Made by a program: the position numbers and the translations under genes
NCBI GenBank assembly: GCA_016721315.1
Contig: JADKIL010000005.1
Span: 186,001 to 250,000 of the forward strand
DNA from: Candidatus Villigracilis vicinus
Lineage (GTDB): Bacteria > Chloroflexota > Anaerolineae > Anaerolineales > Villigracilaceae
DNA: 64,000 nucleotides
Reading direction: 5' to 3'
Notes under the pieces: generated by a model
What the model was told of the DNA's origin: nothing
Databases searched by the model: none
What the model saw: the letters and a program-made list of their open reading frames with translations, nothing else
Part shown: in pieces, positions 59,328-64,000 of the stretch
How positions within the stretch are numbered: position 1 is the stretch's first letter
Layout of the letters: the number at the start of each line of letters is the position of its first letter

Positions 59328-60393
59328 GCAATTGAAGTTCAACGGCAAATTGGGTTTACAGCAGCGCGTCCTGCCGGGTTATCGCGTGCCGTTCTTTGAC
59401 CTGCTTGCACGGCAATGCGAAAACGGCATGAGTCTCTTTGCAGGTCAAGCCCGACCGGTGGAAATGATCGCTGGAGGCACGACCCAGATCGCCCGTCATG
59501 TTGAAGCGGAGAATTTGCATTTACTCGGTGGTCCGCTTTATTTCTGTTATCAACGAAATTTTATCCGTTGGCTCGAAGAGTGGCAGCCTGATGCGCTCAT
59601 CATGGAAGCCAATCCGCGCTACCTCGCTTCTCCCTCCGCCGTGAATTGGATGCACAAACACAGGCGTAAAGTCATAGGCTGGGGCTTGGGTGCGCCTAAA
59701 CAAAGTGGGCTCTGGAAACGTTTCATCCATCAATTCGACGGGATGATCGCCTACAGTCAACGCGGCGCGGAGGAATATGCCGCGCTTGGTTTCCCGCGTG
59801 AGAAGATTTTTGTGGCGCATAATTCGGTGTCGGCAAAGCCAGAAAAACCTGACGATAGACCATTGACGATTGACCATGCGACCATTTTGTTCGTGGGACG
59901 TTTACAAGCTCGTAAGCGAATCGATTCATTATTACGCGCCTGTGCGGAGATGGAATCCAAACCGCGCTTGCTCATTGTCGGTGATGGACCGGAACGCGAA
60001 GCATTGGAAACGTTGGCAAAGGAAATTTATCCATCGGCTGAATTCATTGGGGCAAAACATGGCGCAGAGTTGAAACCGTACTTTCAACAAGCGGACTTGT
60101 TTGTACTCCCCGGCACAGGCGGACTCGCCGTGCAAGAAGCGATGAGTTATGGCTTGCCAGTTATCGTGGCAAAGGGAGATGGCACGCAAGATGATCTCGT
60201 CCGCGAGAAGAATGGATGGCAGATCGAGCCAGAAAATTATGAAGCTTTATCCTCTACAATGAAAAACGCGCTATTAGATATAGCGCGTCTGCGAGAGATG
60301 GGGAAAGAGTCGTATCGAATTGCTGCAGAAGAGATCAATATTGAGAAGATGGCGGAAACGTTTGTAAGGGCATTGAATTCAATGTCCACGTAG
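59317..60393 (+). CDS. Glycosyltransferase family 4-like protein with repeat-encoded insert
   Basis: A 358-residue GT-B transferase. C-terminal Rossmann half begins ILFVGRLQARKRIDSLL and has LFVLPGTGGLAVQEAMSYGL with the catalytic Glu region. Residues about 175-190 (KPDDRPLTIDHA context) are encoded by a GACGATAGACC/GACGATTGACCAT repeat that also lies in the xpt-HIT gap, so a mobile-type repeat has been accepted in frame in the linker between the domains. Start overlaps the preceding gene. Confidence 0.82.
   Translation: MLGKQLKFNGKLGLQQRVLPGYRVPFFDLLARQCENGMSLFAGQARPVEMIAGGTTQIARHVEAENLHLLGGPLYFCYQRNFIRWLEEWQPDALIMEANPRYLASPSAVNWMHKHRRKVIGWGLGAPKQSGLWKRFIHQFDGMIAYSQRGAEEYAALGFPREKIFVAHNSVSAKPEKPDDRPLTIDHATILFVGRLQARKRIDSLLRACAEMESKPRLLIVGDGPEREALETLAKEIYPSAEFIGAKHGAELKPYFQQADLFVLPGTGGLAVQEAMSYGLPVIVAKGDGTQDDLVREKNGWQIEPENYEALSSTMKNALLDIARLREMGKESYRIAAEEINIEKMAETFVRALNSMST
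59849..59878. repeat. GACGATAGACC...GATTGACCAT repeat inside a coding sequence
   Basis: CCTGACGATAGAC is identical to the start of the repeat at 30409, and GACGATTGACCAT is the inverse of the ATGGTCAATCGTC words there. Located in the interdomain linker of the glycosyltransferase gene, without a frameshift. Confidence 0.65.
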
Positions 60394-60417
60394 GGCGAGG
60401 AAACCTCGCCCTTTTTG
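60392..60417 (+). terminator. Terminator after the glycosyltransferase
   Basis: AGGGCGAGG, loop AAA, CCTCGCCCT, then TTTTGTTT; its 5' base is in the stop codon. Confidence 0.85.
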
Positions 60418-60425
60418 TTTACCCA

Positions 60426-60860
60426 TTAATTTGGGCGGGGAGACCCCGCCCCTACAAATTGAACCAACGTCTCGATAAACTGTTTCTGACCTGAAGCATA
60501 ATGCGTCGCCAGCGTATTCAAACGAAAGATAAGGGTCTTGCCATCCTTGAGTTCAATGGCGATCATTTTCTGGTTGAGGAATCCGCTGGGTTTGATGGAT
60601 TTAATATCGGTATAGAGAATCTCGCTTATGCCCTTATTTTCCATCTTTAGCGAAGCAACACCCATCTCTGTTGCGATGATGAACATCCGCCTGGGAGTAA
60701 GGGCGGCAAAATAGTATCCGTCGCCGATCAGGCTCAAGCCACCCGAAAGGACAACGCCTTTTAAAGATTTGGTGTAAAGAAAGCCAGTGAGTTCGATCCC
60801 TTCCCCGGCGGAGAGATGAGGCGCAAGTTGAGCGTGGGCAAATTCGTCGTACTTGTGCAT
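60426..60860 (-). CDS. PH-like domain protein
   Basis: A 144-residue protein with a bacterial PH-type (YokE/bPH) fold: GIELTGFLYTKSL, YFAALTPRRMFIIATEMG, YTDIKSIKPSGF, KTLIFRLNTL, ending with a helix. The final residues (VGAGSPRPN) are encoded by a GTAGGGGCGGGG palindrome. Starts five bases from the stop of the acetolactate decarboxylase gene. Role unknown. Confidence 0.65.
   Translation of the reverse strand: MHKYDEFAHAQLAPHLSAGEGIELTGFLYTKSLKGVVLSGGLSLIGDGYYFAALTPRRMFIIATEMGVASLKMENKGISEILYTDIKSIKPSGFLNQKMIAIELKDGKTLIFRLNTLATHYASGQKQFIETLVQFVGAGSPRPN
60428..60460. repeat. GGGCGGGG/CCCCGCCCCTACAA palindrome
   Basis: GGGCGGGG and CCCCGCCC around AGA, flanked by AATTT/AAATT. Related to the palindrome at 17314 through TTGTAGGGGCG. 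Encodes the C-terminus of the PH-like protein on the minus strand. Confidence 0.65.
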
Positions 60861-60861
60861 A

Positions 60862-61605
60862 TTACTTCTCTGCTTTATCCAAGTCCTTGCCGATATCGCG
60901 CTGGAAATCCCAAGTGAGGTAATCGAGGTTGGCAGGCAGGGAAAGTTCCACCGTGTAAAGATATTGCAATTCCACCTTTACCTTGCGCGGACGGCATTCG
61001 AGCAAATGACCACCGCTGGTTTTATCTTCGGTCAGAAAGTGCAAATGCACACCTGGCACACTGAGCGCAGAGACGAATGACGGCGTATAAAAACCGACCA
61101 TCTTGCCGCTCACATTGTGAAACTCAAAGGTGGGTTGTTCCTTTGCCACCTCCACCAGCGGACGATAGTTCTCCTGCTTTGGTACCGAACGAGTACGCAC
61201 ATAGGAAAAATCACCTGTGATGCGGAAGGCATAAAAAATATTCGGCGATGGCATCAACTCCATCATCCAATGCAGAAAATGCTCATAGTCCATTTCTTTT
61301 TCGAGCACTTCATCGCTGGCTGGTTGAAAGAAGGTCACACAGGCAAACGGCGTACACATATCGTCATCCAGAATCTGATTGACCTTGCCATCTGAACCCA
61401 CACGATAGATCTCGCCATCCACCATCATCATCTCGCCATCGAGATCGTTGAAGGTCCCCAGTCCCATATCGCCATGTTTGCGAATTTCATGGAAGGGGAT
61501 GTTCTGCTCATAAATACCTTCGACCAGCGAATTGACCGGCGCGCACAAATAGATCTTGCTGTCTGCGCGCCTCTTTCTGGATCTGCGAATGGTTGTTCTT
61601 TCCAT
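60862..61605 (-). CDS. budA: Alpha-acetolactate decarboxylase
   Basis: Converts acetolactate to acetoin, 247 residues. HGDMGLGTFNDLDGEMMMVD near residue 43 and GVHLHFLTEDKTSGGHLL near 185 carry the zinc-binding His residues and are the family signature. AGAGGT precedes the start. No acetolactate synthase is present in the window. It leads the pair with the PH-like gene. Confidence 0.93.
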   Translation of the reverse strand: MERTTIRRSRKRRADSKIYLCAPVNSLVEGIYEQNIPFHEIRKHGDMGLGTFNDLDGEMMMVDGEIYRVGSDGKVNQILDDDMCTPFACVTFFQPASDEVLEKEMDYEHFLHWMMELMPSPNIFYAFRITGDFSYVRTRSVPKQENYRPLVEVAKEQPTFEFHNVSGKMVGFYTPSFVSALSVPGVHLHFLTEDKTSGGHLLECRPRKVKVELQYLYTVELSLPANLDYLTWDFQRDIGKDLDKAEK

Positions 61606-61689
61606 TTGACCTCTTCTTCTCTGTGAGTTGATGTATAGGTCACGTTTGTAACGTGACGAATTATCATACTGGAAGCATAATCTGCTAGT

Positions 61690-62346
61690 TTATCCGTAAC
61701 TTGGCGTATCGCCGAGAATTTCCCAGCCGCGCTCCTGGGCAACTTTTTTTAATTTCGCTTCCGGATAAACCGCTACGGGGTGGTCGGCTTTTTCGAGCAT
61801 GGGCACATCGAGAATCGTATCGCCATAAGCGACATCCACTCTATCCACGCCGAGGCGGCTGAGCACCTGCTCGATCTTCTTTTCATTTGCCACCAACTCG
61901 CCGATCATGCGCAATTTTCCATTCACGATCTCGGTCGGCGTACCTATGGTCTCCGCGCCAATGCGTTGCGCAAATGGTTGAATGAACGGCTCGACCATAC
62001 TGCTGGCGATATACACCTTTGCGCCTGCCTCACGGTGAGCAACCAAGCGCGCGATCACATCTTCACGGCGCTTTGCCCACAGGTCACGTTCCACCATCCA
62101 TTCGGATACCTGCGCGACCTTTTCAGGTGTTGCATCTTTGATATAGCCAAGGCTATCCACCATCAATTTCTGCCCCCAAGCCTGCCAGTCGATCAGCCCG
62201 CGTTTTGCCAGGAGATACGAAGGCATGATGGTTGCCATACGCAGGTTTGCTTCGAACTTACTCTGATTATGTTTGACCCAATCCACCATGCCTAAAAAGG
62301 GCGAGCCGGTGGTCAGGGTTCCCATCATATCGGATACTACGATCAT
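61690..62346 (-). CDS. HAD-IB family phosphatase-like protein
   Basis: A 218-residue HAD protein of the phosphoserine-phosphatase-like IB group. Motif I reads VSDMMGTLT: the first Asp is present, but the position of the second catalytic Asp (DxD) is Met. Motif II is YIASSM, motif III NEKK, and motif IV YGDTILDVPML, all normal. The substitution may impair the general acid step. AGGAG precedes the start. Substrate unknown. Confidence 0.78.
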   Translation of the reverse strand: MIVVSDMMGTLTTGSPFLGMVDWVKHNQSKFEANLRMATIMPSYLLAKRGLIDWQAWGQKLMVDSLGYIKDATPEKVAQVSEWMVERDLWAKRREDVIARLVAHREAGAKVYIASSMVEPFIQPFAQRIGAETIGTPTEIVNGKLRMIGELVANEKKIEQVLSRLGVDRVDVAYGDTILDVPMLEKADHPVAVYPEAKLKKVAQERGWEILGDTPSYG

Positions 62347-62373
62347 GTGTTCTCCTATGAAGTAGAGTGGTCT

Positions 62374-63900
62374 CTACCGAAATTCGATCTTTAGATCATC
62401 TTCCAAACTCTGACAATCTGAGCCTTCACAATATTTCAGGGCTTCCAAGTTTGTATGTAAATCAGAAAGCGTTTCGGCACTTAACCTGCCTGCCAGGTTT
62501 TCCAACTGATACGGATCCGCCTGCAAGTCATAGAACTCGACCTCGCCATTGTCATATTCTACATAGACGTAATCTTCGCCGCGGATCCCGCGAAAGGCAC
62601 CGCCTGCCACACCCACGAGCAGGTTATCGGTTTCCGGGTCTTTGAGGGTCTGCGCATCTGACAAAGCGGAAATGTTATACGTACTGGAAAACGCCTTATC
62701 AACTTCATATCCAAATTCAACCAACAAGCCGTTGCGCCAGGACACATTCTCGCCCTGCAAACATGGCAGGAAGGAACGTCCGTCCACAAACTCTGGCGCC
62801 CGGATATTGGTGATCTCGGCGATCGTGGGAGCCAGGTCAATGTTGGCAGTCATCTGGGAAATTTGGGTACCCGGCTCTATGCCTGGTCCACGCACCATAA
62901 GCGGCACACGGATATCTTCTTCATAGGGTGTCCCCTTCCCTGAAGGGATGCTGTGCTCGCCAAGGTGAAAGCCGTTGTCAGACACGAAGAAAATATACGT
63001 ATTCTCCAACTGCCCATTCTGTTCCAGCGTTTGAACAACATCCTCCACCAACTCATCTGCCGCCTGCAAAGCATTGACTCGCGCTCTGAAATAGATATTT
63101 GCATCATCCACATCAAATTCATCACCGGTATTCGTCAATGAACGGATCAGTTCGGGTTTATCGCTCAAGTCCGCTTCTTCGAACGAAGGTTTTTGCGGAT
63201 AGGTCAGGTCGGCATTTAATCCTTCGTGGCGCGGCGCAGAGGTCGCCGGTCCGTGAGGCGCGTACACTGAAACGAAAAGAAAAAAGGGAGAGTCGGCTTT
63301 AACGCTGTCATTGATAAAGGTCAGTGATTTATCACGGATCACATCTGTGCTGTAATCCTCCGGTGCATCGCCGTGTTTAACCAACGTGCCATTCTCGTTC
63401 ATGGTGTAGTTGTAATACAGGTCGCCCTCGTAATCGGTGCCAAGAAAGGCTGCCCAATCCGTCCAACCGGGCGGGACATAATTCTGACCCGCATTGACCG
63501 GGTAGTTATTGAGATACTTTCCATACAATGCAGTACGGTATCCGGCATCGTGCAGCCAAACGTTTAATGTAGCTTCCTCTTCGCTCAACTTAAAAAAACG
63601 CGCGAAGCCGGGAGAATTCTCAAGAATATCCGTATTATGCGCGTATTGTCCGCGCAGCATTGAGGCTCGCGACGGGCAGCATAAGGGTGTGGTGATGAAG
63701 TAATTACTGAAGGTTGCGCCTTGTTCACCGATCAATTGATTGGTCTTCGGCATGTAGGGTATCAATGAATTGTCCATGTCATCCGTCAGAATGATGATGA
63801 CATTGGGCGAGTCTTTGAATAAACGCGTGTTTGTCGCTGTATAAGTCGCGCCAGCAACCAGGACAAGCACAATGATCGCAAGGATGATTTTCTTTTGCAT
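62374..63900 (-). CDS. Sulfatase (arylsulfatase / N-acetylglucosamine-6-sulfatase type), exported
   Basis: A 508-residue type I sulfatase. Signal anchor (IILAIIVLVLVAGATYTA), metal site ILTDDMDNS near residue 40, C-C-P-S-R in TTPLCCPSRASMLRG whose first Cys would become formylglycine, FVSDNGFHLGEHSI near 315, and a C-terminal domain with QADPYQLENLAG. GGAG precedes the start. It would act outside the cell, perhaps on sulfated polysaccharides; no formylglycine-generating enzyme is in the window. Confidence 0.9.
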   Translation of the reverse strand: MQKKIILAIIVLVLVAGATYTATNTRLFKDSPNVIIILTDDMDNSLIPYMPKTNQLIGEQGATFSNYFITTPLCCPSRASMLRGQYAHNTDILENSPGFARFFKLSEEEATLNVWLHDAGYRTALYGKYLNNYPVNAGQNYVPPGWTDWAAFLGTDYEGDLYYNYTMNENGTLVKHGDAPEDYSTDVIRDKSLTFINDSVKADSPFFLFVSVYAPHGPATSAPRHEGLNADLTYPQKPSFEEADLSDKPELIRSLTNTGDEFDVDDANIYFRARVNALQAADELVEDVVQTLEQNGQLENTYIFFVSDNGFHLGEHSIPSGKGTPYEEDIRVPLMVRGPGIEPGTQISQMTANIDLAPTIAEITNIRAPEFVDGRSFLPCLQGENVSWRNGLLVEFGYEVDKAFSSTYNISALSDAQTLKDPETDNLLVGVAGGAFRGIRGEDYVYVEYDNGEVEFYDLQADPYQLENLAGRLSAETLSDLHTNLEALKYCEGSDCQSLEDDLKIEFR

Positions 63901-63939
63901 ATTTCTCCAAAACAACGATGGTTGATCGTCAGCAGTATA

Positions 63940-64000
63940 TCACTGCGCCGTATTGCCCCCATCCACCAGCAAAAGATGACCCGTCACGAACGAGGCCTCA
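63940..64000 (-). CDS. Short-chain dehydrogenase C-terminal end (partial)
   Basis: The minus-strand frame EASFVTGHLLLVDGGNTAQ ends at TGA 63942-63940 and is the typical C-terminus of a classical SDR (3-oxoacyl-ACP reductase type). The gene continues beyond the window. Reaction and partner unknown. Confidence 0.85.
   Translation of the reverse strand, partial: EASFVTGHLLLVDGGNTAQ

Noticed and set aside
1..64000. tRNA, rRNA, insertion sequences, phage genes, integrase sites
   Set aside because: No T-arm-type consensus, transposase, integrase or rRNA sequence was seen on either strand by reading.

Overview
The window looks like a chromosomal segment of a Chloroflexota bacterium, most likely class Anaerolineae. 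This is inferred from gene content and protein style: lipoproteins with Thr/Pro/Glu-rich linkers, an FMN-riboswitch-controlled riboflavin ABC importer, many short palindromic repeats, and mid-range GC outside one AT-rich island. No rRNA, tRNA, transposase, phage gene or CRISPR array was found.

Layout. 1-2.8 kb: end of a flavin oxidoreductase, an AT-rich frameshifted acyltransferase followed by a second, degenerate copy of the oxidoreductase tail, and an NAD-binding epimerase-like protein. 2.8-11.8 kb: a cobalamin riboswitch and a B12 uptake/salvage operon (btuF, btuC, cobO, cobT, cobS, cobC, cbiP, cobU, a GNAT gene, btuD). 11.8-17.3 kb: a TauE/SafE permease, a polytopic membrane protein, and valS behind a T-box leader. 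17.3-19.4 kb: an MFS exporter of the macrolide-efflux type behind a leader-peptide attenuator, divergent from a GNAT gene. 20.4-23.5 kb: FMN riboswitch and a riboflavin-type ABC importer. 23.5-29.5 kb: DinB-like protein, holB, rsgA, a penicillin-binding protein and maf, all on the minus strand. 29.8-37.2 kb: xpt, a HIT protein, guaA, then two related membrane proteins, a VWA-like/FHA protein and a PP2C phosphatase. 37.2-44.9 kb: plsY-like, a second epimerase-like paralogue, envelope proteins, a GNAT protein, a ComEC-like protein and an S51 peptidase.

44.9-52 kb is a thiol-redox and methionine-sulfoxide-repair island: tlpA-like lipoprotein plus ccdA on one strand; on the other, a two-component system, a thioredoxin-like lipoprotein with an in-frame UGA exactly at the first active-site cysteine (probable selenocysteine, U-x-x-C), msrP and msrQ, and further along a DsbA-like protein. 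52-64 kb: two deoxynucleoside kinases, pyrB, an EamA transporter with a His-rich tail, a nucleotidyltransferase-fold protein, two glycosyltransferases, a PH-like protein, acetolactate decarboxylase, a HAD-like protein, a sulfatase and the end of an SDR gene.

The best leads are the selenocysteine-containing TlpA-like protein next to msrPQ, the 18-residue leader peptide with attenuator ahead of the MFS exporter, and dispersed palindromic repeats that have been absorbed into coding sequence in three genes.
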